Of a stretch of DNA of 25,877 nt, positions 1 to 8,602 are shown piece by piece (positions within the stretch are counted from its first letter, which is position 1; each line of letters begins with the position of its first letter). Made by a program: the position numbers and the translations under genes. Source of the DNA: Paramacrobiotus richtersi (taxonomy: Eukaryota > Tardigrada > Eutardigrada > Parachela > Macrobiotidae); the NCBI GenBank assembly GCA_034698045.1, contig JAQGAU010000600.1:1-25877 (forward strand), in the 5' to 3' direction. The notes beneath the pieces were generated by a model. It worked only from the letters and a program-made list of their open reading frames with translations. It was not told the origin of the DNA and ran no database searches.

Positions 1-1
1 G

Positions 2-139
2 CTACCGCCCATTTTACCAACCGCCCAGGTTGATCGCACTGGGGCGGCGGATATCTTGGCAGCCGTTAACCGGAACTACCCGCTTACAGCTGCATCCTGT
101 ACAGCTCAACGAGCTGTATCAGGATCTGCAGAAATGTGA
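2..139 (+). CDS. Possible 3' end of an upstream gene (partial)
   Basis: A reading frame is open from the window edge to a TGA at 137-139 (about 45 codons, Ala/Thr-rich, no recognisable motif). It lies just upstream of the astacin gene on the same strand and could be the last exon of a gene cut off by the window edge. Openness over 45 codons is weak evidence, and there is no domain match. Bases 140-365 hold no other coding signal and would serve as intergenic or promoter DNA for the astacin gene. Confidence 0.2.
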   Translation, partial: LPPILPTAQVDRTGAADILAAVNRNYPLTAASCTAQRAVSGSAEM

Positions 140-365
140 ATTTCGAGTTGTGACGAAACGATCCTTACTTTAGGCTGGGTTCTGTCTTTTAATATTATTT
201 AGTCTGTTACTGTTGCACTTTTCGGTATACATGGTCAAACAGTTACGGTAGCCTGTAGTTAATTATTAAGGACTGCACCTTTTCCAGCGCTTACTCAACA
301 TCGAAGAATCCAGTGCGAGTCACGTATCATTAACAATAAGCTGGTTAATTTCTAAAGGGACTGCC

Positions 366-2983
366 ATGAAATCGCTGTATTTTATTTTCTCACTAGCACT
401 GATTGGAAGCCCACTGTCTTTCGGTACAAATGCCCATAGTGATGGTATCTTTGAAACGGCCCCCACTTCTGCGGAATTTGTGGAACAATCTTCAGGTAAA
501 CATTTTCAGTGAAAATGACCTTTTCAAAAGCGGATACTATACTGCAACAGCTTAGTGCAATCCTACGAAACAGACGTATATATATATGCGAGAATTCTTC
601 ACGGTACATGAGATCGATTTGGATATCCACTGCTTCTCGAATGACTGCTGAATGCTGATCTAGTTTAGGTTCAGCAACTACGAATCCTCGCACACCAGAA
701 ACTGGTCCCGCCGACTTTGTAACAGGGTTATACAGTCCCGGTCTGTTCCAGGGCGATATCATGATCGATGAAGATCCTCTAGCGTTGTCAGCAGTACGTT
801 AAAATCAAGATCTACCAGGGGAACAGCTGTATGTGCTACTGCTTTCGTTATATACATTGTTAATCGTTATTTAGGATGACGGTCAGAGAAGTGCTGTTAT
901 CAATCCGAACCTTCTGTGGCCTAATGGTATCGTTCCGTACGACATATCGGATAACTACAGTAAGTTCGCGGGTGACCGGCACGCAGCACTTCGAACGGCG
1001 GAGTCGATGTGACAAAACGACCAAAATTGTTGCTGACGTAATATGAAATGGCAGAAGTTTTTCAGCATCCGAGCAACGACAAGAGATAGAATCCGCCATG
1101 AGAGATTTCGAAACCAGAATGACCGGCTGTATACGATTCCGCCAGCGGACTTCAGACGACCAGCACGCCATTTCCATCAGAAACGGTCGACAACAGTATG
1201 TTACGCAGAACAAATGCAGGGAACAGTTACATAAGACAAAGATAGCAGAACAAAGTACCCATGACGTCGGTCGTCAGGGAATACGTACTTATAATAGTAA
1301 TACTGATCTGCATCAGGATGTCTACACATACAGCGGTTAGCTGTGCATACCGTAGAAGTATTCCTAATAAAGTCACTGCGAGATGTTGTTTTATTTTTTA
1401 ATGTAACCATACTGTATTGATATGTAGGTGCAGCAGTTATGTGGGTCGGAGACTAGCCGCCGGCCGGCGCGAGCAGTTCGTTTATTTGGACGTTTCTGGT
1501 ACGAACCACATTCTTATTGCTCTGCGTAAAGTCCTGACTTTCTGGTTTTCTTTTGCAGCTGGCTGTCTGCAGCGCAAAACTGTGCAACACGAACTGATGC
1601 ATGTCCTTGGTAAGTAACAATCGTGTGACCTTCTACAGTATCCGACTAGTGCGACTGCCCACCGGGCTTTTCTCAGTTGATATCTGCCGGGAACTTCGTT
1701 ATTTTCGATGGTCTGACATAAAGCGTGCGAAGCTAAAATGTCTGTTTGATAACAGGTTTCTATCACGAACAAGCCAGAAGCGATCGGGATGAGTACATTG
1801 AAGTTGTGCTGGACAATATTATTCCTGGTAAATGTCTATTGCGCGTTGTCGAGTGTTACAGTAAATACCGCGAGCTTATACGTAGGGTCACAAAATGATA
1901 TCAAGATTTGTACGATCTCGCTCGTGTAATTAGATGCTCTTGCACTTTTGTTTTACTTTAGTAACGTTAACTACAAACTGTCCGCCATTTTCAGCTATGA
2001 CAGAAAATTTCGATAAACGGGAAGACAGTGATTCGCTGGGTCTACCCTACGATTTCCAGTCGGTAATGCATTACCACCGAAGAGCCTTCCCCAAAACCCC
2101 GAACTTGGACACAATCCGGCCACGTCCGGGTTACGAAGGAGTAACGTTCGGCAACAACTACGGCCTCAGTCCCAATGATGTCACCAAGGTCAAACTGCTG
2201 TATCAGTGCTCTAACGGGCGTCATTCAGGAAGAACTTCACCTGTTCCTTCCACCACAACAACACCCGAACCGATGGCTACCACCAATCGGAGACGTGTCC
2301 GTCCTCCAACAACAACACCCGAACTGTTCGAGTTTATTACCGAGCGGAGACGAGTCCGTCCTCGAACAACAACGCCCGATCCATTCGAGCCTGTGATGAT
2401 ACCTCGTACACGGAGTCGGATTGATGATGATGACGATAACGACCACACTAGTTCCAGGTCAGGTCGACCCATCTATAATGATGAAAACGATCATACAGAT
2501 CAGTTTCTGCATCGATTGGGGACTCCGGACAGTGGATCAACTCAGCAATGCACAAAGAGTACACAATGCATGAACGGAGTTTGTCAAGTTAAATATAAGG
2601 GAAATTGCGAGCACCTTGGCCGCAGTAGTTCCAGTCGACGCATCTACGCTAGTACGGAAGATAACGATGATACGGATCAGTTTCTCCGGACACCGGACCG
2701 TGGATCAACTCAGCAATGCACAAGGAGTCAGGAGTGCATAAACGGAAATTGTCAAGTCAAGTACAAGGGAAACTGCGAGCACTTTGGATACAGTAGTTCC
2801 GGGTCACCAATGCGCAGTTACGGTACTTACCGTAGCAGTGGCATACCATCAAATATGCAGACATCAGTACCATCATATGCCTCTACATTTCCGAATTTCG
2901 GGGGTAATTCGCTCTCTACTATGGGTTCGGGCGTTTCTTGGCCCCAGACGGCTCGCGTGGTACGATATGGATATTCGCTGTAA
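366..2983 (+). CDS. Astacin-family (M12A) secreted zinc metalloprotease with Cys-module tail
   Basis: A secreted zinc endopeptidase of the astacin family. Exons whose phases all match: 366-495, 669-793, 875-959, 1066-1195, 1428-1498, 1559-1609, 1756-1827, 1995-2983; total 1653 nt, 550 aa. Residues 1-20 form a signal peptide (MKSLYFIFSLALIGSPLSFG). The prodomain carries FQGD (D73), the aspartate switch that blocks the zinc in astacin zymogens, and the mature enzyme probably starts just after R90. The zinc site is HELMHVLGFYHE (H191, H195, H201, catalytic E192), and the Met-turn is SVMHY (M246, Y248). C-S-x-x-VGR and GC before the zinc site are family cysteines. After about residue 285 come a Thr/Pro/Arg-rich stretch with three TTTP-type blocks, an Asp-rich stretch, and two copies of a four-cysteine module (C407-C426 and C463-C482, pattern C-x5-C-x4-C-x7-C). 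No EGF or CUB domain is seen. All catalytic residues are present, so it is probably active. The substrate is unknown. Confidence 0.92.
2466..2800 (+). repeat. Tandem duplication of a four-cysteine module inside the astacin gene
   Basis: Two copies of a unit of about 56 codons lie within the last astacin exon. They share the nucleotide runs ggatcaactcagcaatgcac (from 2532 and 2700) and, at protein level, GSTQQC, C-x5-C-x4-C-x7-C and QVKYKGNCEH. The high nucleotide identity points to a recent internal duplication or to homogenisation. Confidence 0.8.
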
Positions 2984-3057
2984 TGATGCTTTTTGCAGAC
3001 GATAATTGACCGCGAAAGTTATGCAAAATCATAGCTGACTGTCATAACTGTTCCGAA

Positions 3058-3063
3058 AATAAA
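3058..3063 (+). terminator. Polyadenylation signal of the astacin gene
   Basis: AATAAA lies 75 bp past the astacin stop codon, in a suitable position for 3'-end formation. Bases 3064-3377, between this signal and the convergent FAS1 gene, hold nothing else I can identify. Confidence 0.55.
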
Positions 3064-3377
3064 AAAACTTGCTCGATATGTCCTCGCTCTTTCAGTAACC
3101 AAGGCTCGTACAGTCGTTTATCACCAGGTCACGTAAATCTGCACCTGTTTTCAATGAAACCATTTTAAACAGCAGTCGATAGCCAGTTTTTGTATCTAAA
3201 CAGCGCGAAGTACAGAACGTAAAACCGACAACCTTTCTGCTTCGTTATGACAAAAAAAAATGTTCAAAGAGAACACCAACAAGCGGTCTTTCTGCAAAAG
3301 TTCGGAATGGACTATTCCGAATTGTCTGGCTCATTTCAACAGAGGCATTATACTTAAGAAAGTCCTGTTTCGCGATT

Positions 3378-5140
3378 TCATTGTTTTCCAAAAAGCCATA
3401 ACGGATTATGCCTAGTCTTTTGTCCCCTGGGAAAAAATGACAGCGGTTTCTCGGTCGTTGTTGTCGTTGTTAATGGCGAAAGGTCCTCTACTTTGCTGAC
3501 ACACTCCGAGTCCCAGTCGACTTGAATCGGTGGGAGAGGCATGTAGGGGCTGAAGGGGAACAGCTGGGCAAAGGTCTCATTGACCGAGGGCACAGGCGGG
3601 TATAAAACATTATCCACAATGTGCAGTACACCATTATCAGCGGTGTAGTCGGCTTCGAGAACGAGTGCTTGATCGGCTCGGGCGCGATCCGGTAGAAGAG
3701 ACGGGGATTTGGAAGCGGTGGTGGCAACGAAAGGCGATTGTCGGGTGTTGATTATGCGGAGTACTCCTTCTAAGCAACACATACCGCGAATTAATTTATA
3801 TGGTACATAACTTGAAAAGCTAAGCACAGGGTAAAGAACGACTGTTTTCAACGAACGTTCAACCGTTAACTTATGCATACTTTTAACACATTCAAGTCTG
3901 CGAAAATATGAAGTGAAACTGGTATGTGGCAAAGTATTTTGTCAAGCTTGCCGATTTTTCTTGGGATAGATAAAGAGTGTTACATAAATACAGCAGATAT
4001 GCTGTAGATTCCAGCAGATCCATATATTTGCATACAATATGGTACTCTATGGTTACACTATTCATTTGAAAACTCTTCATTACGAACAGCTCCATTCTCC
4101 ATCATACCTTTATCTATCCGAACCTGTACACTTCCATAACTGTTTAATGTGGTCATGTTGTCCCCATCGGCCCATGTCTCCGTTGCCCAGGATCCATCCG
4201 TAACCACCATATTTGTCAACAACTCTAGACATACAATTTTCACGTTTTCGCATTACATTTCCAGAATTTGCGATAATCCGTCGCTGACAAAATTACTGTC
4301 CTTACCTTGCATTGCTTTGGGCCAGCCCATCAACATACTCAATTTATCCAATCCGAAACGATCCCATCCGTCGTTGTTAGCCGCAAACACCGTCAACGGA
4401 CCGCTGCCTAGTAGTTCACCATAACAGTCGTCAAGTGCAAGAACATATTGATAAATGTTAGATATTTACAGGCCAGATATTCCGGCAATCCAGGTACCGT
4501 CTGCACAGCCTGATACAATCTAGTCAGCTGAGGAACAGACCGGATAACATCCAACAACGTACGATTTTTCCGCTCCCTCCCGTTATAAATATGTACAAAT
4601 CCACTGGACATGGGAAAATCGTATTGCTCATCGGGTTGAACGACTTTTCCCTTGGCAGTCTAGATCACCAAGTGAGACAGTCAGAGATCAGTCAACCGTG
4701 AGATGTGGTACATCTAACCAGCGTGTAGGAATGGAACTGAACATGACAGAATGCGGTCACGCGGTTAGTAAGCTGTACAATCATCTGTGACGGATCGTTG
4801 GGGTCCATGACAAAGCGTCCATCCACGAAATTCGATCTACAACATTTTGATTGGAATCCCTAAACAATCAGGATAATAGACGATGCATTTACCTGAGTAG
4901 CTTTCCGTAGATGTACTTGTTTGCCGTCATATTGGCCGTGCTCAATGGCATAAAGACCTGCTGCGCCGCGGCTAAATTTATAAAGATAAGCTGCAAAGTT
5001 TTTCAAACAGTCGAAGAAATTACAGACTTACAGGATTTCAGCAGCTCCTGCATAAAACTGTTGCTCATCGTTTTGGCAGTATTATAATTAAACCACGTAA
5101 TGCAAAGAAATACTATTTTCGTCAAGGATCTGCGCAACAT
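3378..5140 (-). CDS. Fasciclin (FAS1) domain protein
   Basis: An extracellular adhesion-type protein of the FAS1 (fasciclin/periostin/TGFBI) family. Exons on the minus strand in order: 5140-5032, 4971-4893, 4836-4719, 4659-4470, 4407-4306, 4224-4108, 3769-3378; all phases agree, total 1107 nt, 368 aa. The chosen Met at 5140 starts a hydrophobic run (LTKIVFLCITW) that could be a signal peptide or anchor; a Met at 5167 is the alternative. A clear FAS1 domain spans about residues 135-297. It has the start helix RTLLDVI, the H1-box-like PLTVFAANNDGW, the central LLTNMVV and the H2 box NGVLHIVDNVLYPP. Residues 40-130 look like a weak, diverged partial FAS1 domain. The tail has a run of six Thr and a basic end, with no second membrane span or lipid-anchor signal. 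The gene converges on the astacin gene. The specific role is unknown. Confidence 0.85.
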
Positions 5141-5628
5141 TGTTAAACTAGTCTTCACGGCATGCATGAGTTCTAAATCTGCATGAATCGTTGTTGTGTT
5201 TCGGCGCTGCAATCGTTGTAGGCAATGTATGGTGATCAAAGGCAATGTAGCATATCTTACTGGCCACTGAGCTGTGAAAATGAACCGCCTCAGTTAGCCG
5301 GGGTGTCATTAGCCTACCTTTATCAGACTTTACGACTTTTTAAATTTCACGAAACACAATGTGAACCTCCGTTATTTCGTTGCAAACGTCTTTGTAATTA
5401 CAGGCTTTTCGGTTTGGATGCTTCTCTAAGATCCTTTACTTGCCAGCTGGTTTCAGCGATTTCGAATCTCTTGTCACACAGATTTGCGTTATTACAAATA
5501 AGCGGAAGTTCTCTAGCTCACATGTACAGCAGATGGTATTACTAAGCCAACCCTCCAGCGTGTATTGCAGTTACTACTACTGGCAACATGAGCAGTACTG
5601 ACCGGCTAAAACCACCTCCAGTGTCGGT
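5141..5628. other. Gene-free stretch upstream of the FAS1 gene
   Basis: This stretch probably holds the FAS1 promoter and 5' UTR. A 106-codon plus-strand frame (5225-5545) is open here but has no signal peptide, domain or convincing splice context, so I do not call it. The right end of the stretch (5621-5628) is the left target-site copy of the adjoining hAT element. Confidence 0.5.
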
Positions 5629-6068
5629 CAAGGGCGCGTCTGGCCTCAAAATGCTGCTGGGCACACTTTGTGCCCAACGGCACCGGTGATACGAAACCAG
5701 TGCCCAGCGGCACGTTGAAAACCATTTTTATGCCCAACGGCCAAAAAATGTGCCGTTGGGCACAAATGTTTATTCGTTTTAATACGTTATTAAAATAGCT
5801 GTTTTTGTGTAAAATGTAAGGAAAAACAATAGTGATCTACATAAACTGTTCCCAGTACCGCTGAATTTGGTGCTAAAACTACAACCTTTTGGTAAAATCA
5901 TAACGGATCAAGTTTGTGCCCAACGGCACACATCGGTCGAAGGATTTTAAAAAGTGTGCTCAACGGCACGATCCGAAAAATTTTTCTAAAACCCGTGCCC
6001 AGTGGCACGGATTTTCGGGAAAAACATTGGGCAAAGTGCCACTGTGCCACTGGGAAGACGCGCCCTTG
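5629..6068. mobile_element. Non-autonomous hAT-type DNA transposon (MITE)
   Basis: The element is 440 bp long. Its ends are perfect 12-bp inverted repeats: CAAGGGCGCGTC at 5629-5640 and GACGCGCCCTTG at 6057-6068. It is flanked by a perfect 8-bp direct repeat, GTGTCGGT, at 5621-5628 and 6069-6076. An 8-bp target duplication and ends beginning CA-(A/G)-GGG are typical of hAT elements. It has no transposase, so it must have been moved by an enzyme encoded elsewhere. Inside are at least six copies of a small interrupted palindrome of the form GTGCC-nnnn-GGCAC, clustered towards both ends as subterminal transposase-binding repeats often are. The intact ends and site duplication suggest a fairly recent insertion. 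Confidence 0.85.
5670..6008. repeat. GTGCC-nnnn-GGCAC palindromic repeats inside the hAT element
   Basis: Copies are at 5670-5683, 5700-5713, 5750-5763 (opposite orientation of the spacer), 5916-5929, 5956-5969 and 5995-6008. A further partial copy is at 5730-5742 and GTGCCAC-type half sites follow near 6037. Each can form a 5-bp stem. The 5770-5910 core between the two clusters is AT-rich and lacks them. Confidence 0.8.
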
Positions 6069-6449
6069 GTGTCGGTCAATTGTTTTTACTGTTGCATGGT
6101 CCAGTAACAGCGCTTGCACAGTACAGGCTCTGCAACAAAGTCCCACTGGTACATGTATCCCACCTATCCTGAAAACTGAAATGTAGTCTAAAACGTCTAT
6201 TGGGAAGTGGTTCCCTTTTATGACGGACTGTTTGTACAGAGTTCACTTTATACCGACAAAGTCAATACAGCATCCTGATAAAATCCAGAGCAATAATCAT
6301 CGTGGGACAGAGCACCAAGATCATTTCTCCCATGTACAAAATACCAACCGGTTGGGTTATCCATGTGTATCTACAAACGGTTTGCGCGGTATCCAGTTGC
6401 GCCGGTTTTAATTTTTAATAAGACGGTGAATTCAAAACCATATATAATA
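6069..6449. other. Gene-free stretch upstream of the 7TM receptor gene
   Basis: It holds the right target-site copy of the hAT element (6069-6076) and then about 370 bp that must include the receptor gene's 5' flank. A TATATAATAA run lies immediately before the chosen start codon at 6450. I see no other gene. Confidence 0.5.
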
Positions 6450-8232
6450 ATGAGGCATCATTCAAACCAAGTTAGTGATGCCAAAGCAGCCATGCAGGCG
6501 AAGCAGCTGACATGGCTTCCGTGCATTAGCTCTCTCGTGCGTCCCCTTGTCGGTTCCCAAACAAAGCATACCGCTACACGAAGTGTTTGTTTTGGGTTCT
6601 TATCCTTCTGTGTTGTGACTGGAATTTTCATGACTTTTCTCTTTACGTTGGCGCATATCATTGAACTGACCAGTCATCCGCGGCCGCCTCTCAACGAGAT
6701 CTTTGTATCGTGTCAGGTAAGGACGCTTCATTTTATAATTTTGAATCTCACGCGATTCTGATAAGCTTCTCCGAAACTATTGCCGTTGTTGTACAGTTAG
6801 CTGATATCTTAGTTGTTAACTAGTTATTTAGTTACCTTTTTAGATTCTTTTGTCTTGTGCACGAAATACTGCGCCTGATAAAACACTTGCTTCTAGTTCT
6901 GCATAGATGTACGTTTTCGGCATACATCTACTTTTTTTCCGTTAAAACGGATTTTTTTAGCTTTCTGGAACCGTACTTGTAGGACGCCATGTCAGCACTT
7001 CGCGGACCGTTAGTCATCATAGCCTTTCTTCGCGGACACAAGCACTGGCCAGCCTTACAAACCTCCATCAGTTCTGCAGCCTACTTCATGCTACACACCG
7101 AAAAGAGCGCCGATTCCTTCACCAAATCATGGATTTTTCGATACCTCCCCAACATGGTCGGCTGTGGAGTCATTTGCCTCGGATGGCTGTGGGACTTTCT
7201 CACATGGTTCCAAGGCGGAGAGATCGATATCTCCCGGTGGGAACAGCCTACCGTCATGCTCTCACAGTTCGGCATCCATATCTCTTTGAGAAGCTACTAC
7301 CTTTTATGGTTCTTTTGCGGAATAATTCCATACTTTGTGTCTGTCACGATTCAAGTTGTCTTCTTTACATATGGAATGATCGTTTGGTATTGCGTGCGGT
7401 TCCTGGACAAATGTGTGCAGAATACTAGAACATGTTCGGTGCAGGAGTATGATACCGGAATGTTAGTGGAAGTAGAAGATTTTTTGAAGTTATATGCGCT
7501 GATCAGAAAAACTATGGTCGAGTTCAATCGCTGCTTCTCATGGGCGTTGACCGCTGGGTTTGTTCTGGATACGGGAATCATGTTGTCGTGTGTGGCGGAT
7601 TTCCAAGCCAGGAATCCGTTGAATGACCATTTTGTGTCTGTTATCGGAATTGTCACGTTTGGACTGTCTACGGTTGTTTTCTCTGTTCCGGCTCTTTTGG
7701 CAGAAACAGAGGTAAAAGAACCTCCATTCTGTTGCTTTTGGTTTGTTATTCAAGTTTTGTACGCTGTTTTAGGGAACAGCGCTCCATTTGTCAACGTGTG
7801 AACTGTGGGAGAGGTCGACACCTGTAATCCAACTGGAGAAAGTGCGAAAAACATTTCACTTGAAAGCGATTAGCGAAAGACTGGCTAAACTTGAGTTTTG
7901 TAGGGATATCCGCTAAAGGTTCTGTTGGCTGCGTTCTATAGAACAACCAAAAAGCTAAAGCTGACGGTTTACTTAGCCAACAGCGTGCCGCTTGGTCCAG
8001 GCCTTATTCTAAAGGTACTAACCGTCTGAATATGAATCCCCTTCCGTGTGTTTTTAGGACTGATTACAAGCTGTGCATGGCTGCGAAATAATCAGATGCT
8101 ATGAAAGTACATTATCGTGCTTGTTCGCAGGCCTTCGCTTTACTAGCCACTGTATCGGTTATTGCCGGCAACCTTTTCCACAACGATGAACTGCAAAACT
8201 GTCCTAGTTTGACCAATCATACTGCCTCTTGA
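6450..8232 (+). CDS. Gustatory-receptor-like 7TM chemoreceptor, interrupted by an in-frame TAA
   Basis: A multi-pass membrane protein resembling the insect/arthropod gustatory receptor (GR) superfamily. Exons: 6450-6716, 6983-7711, 7773-7918, 7984-8014, 8131-8232. The intron phases all match and the full length is 1275 nt (424 codons plus stop), a normal GR size. Hydrophobic segments include residues about 43-66, several around 130-200, and 250-310. The last exon encodes a final membrane segment (AFALLATVSVIAGNLF) after PLGPGLILK, as expected for the end of a GR. The oddity is a TAA at 7914-7916, in frame and two bases before the exon-3 donor (AAAG|GTTCTG). It would stop the protein at 379 aa and remove the seventh membrane segment. 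Either the gene is a recent pseudogene or null allele, the stop is a sequencing error, or splicing differs here. GR assignment is by overall architecture and not by a diagnostic motif. Confidence 0.6.
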
Positions 8233-8476
8233 AAAAACTGGAGTAGGCAGTCCACAGAGATGGGGCAGGAATTCTGTGCGGACTGGGACAAAGAGCATCT
8301 GAATTTTGGATGGCCAACAATTTCCTACGGATGTGATATTCGATCGCTAGCCATCTTTTATCATCGTGATTTGATTGCCGCACAATGTCAATCCGCTGGC
8401 GACTGGTGTACATAAAATTCGATTTATTTAACACGCCAATAGATTTCCAGTGATGACGATAGCACGCACAATCTGC
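8233..8476. other. Convergent intergenic stretch between receptor and cyclase genes
   Basis: This is the 3' flank of two convergent genes. No coding signal is visible. With the cyclase 3' UTR (8477-8602) the gap between stop codons is 370 bp. Confidence 0.5.
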
Positions 8477-8482
8477 TTTATT
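8477..8482 (-). terminator. Polyadenylation signal of cyclase gene A
   Basis: TTTATT on the plus strand reads AATAAA on the minus strand, about 120 bp past the stop codon of the cyclase gene ending at 8603. Confidence 0.5.
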
Positions 8483-8602
8483 GCAGCTTTAAGCATAATT
8501 TTATGCTATTACAACATTAATGAACCTGAACGCAACTGATTAAGAAGCTAAGGCGTCATACATTAAGACGAAAACTGCATCGTAGACAAAGTGTCGACTG
8601 TT

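Noticed and set aside
860-1213. 117-codon minus-strand frame within the astacin gene
   Set aside because: It is antisense to the third and fourth astacin exons, which have matching phases and family motifs.
1195-1340. Continuation of astacin exon 4 in frame to a stop at 1340, containing DVGRQG, which resembles the family VGR motif
   Set aside because: A GTATGT donor at 1196 joins in phase to CSSYVGRRLAAG from 1428, which fits the astacin family and restores the zinc site. The read-through would truncate the protease.
5225-5545. 106-codon plus-strand frame upstream of the FAS1 gene
   Set aside because: No signal peptide, domain or splice partners; it lies where the FAS1 promoter and 5' UTR are expected.
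7814-7903. Alternative receptor intron from a donor at 7814 to TTTTGTAG at 7903, avoiding the TAA
   Set aside because: The phases do not match: the joined frame hits a stop within the next exon. The donor at 7919 and acceptor at 7983 fit exactly apart from the TAA.
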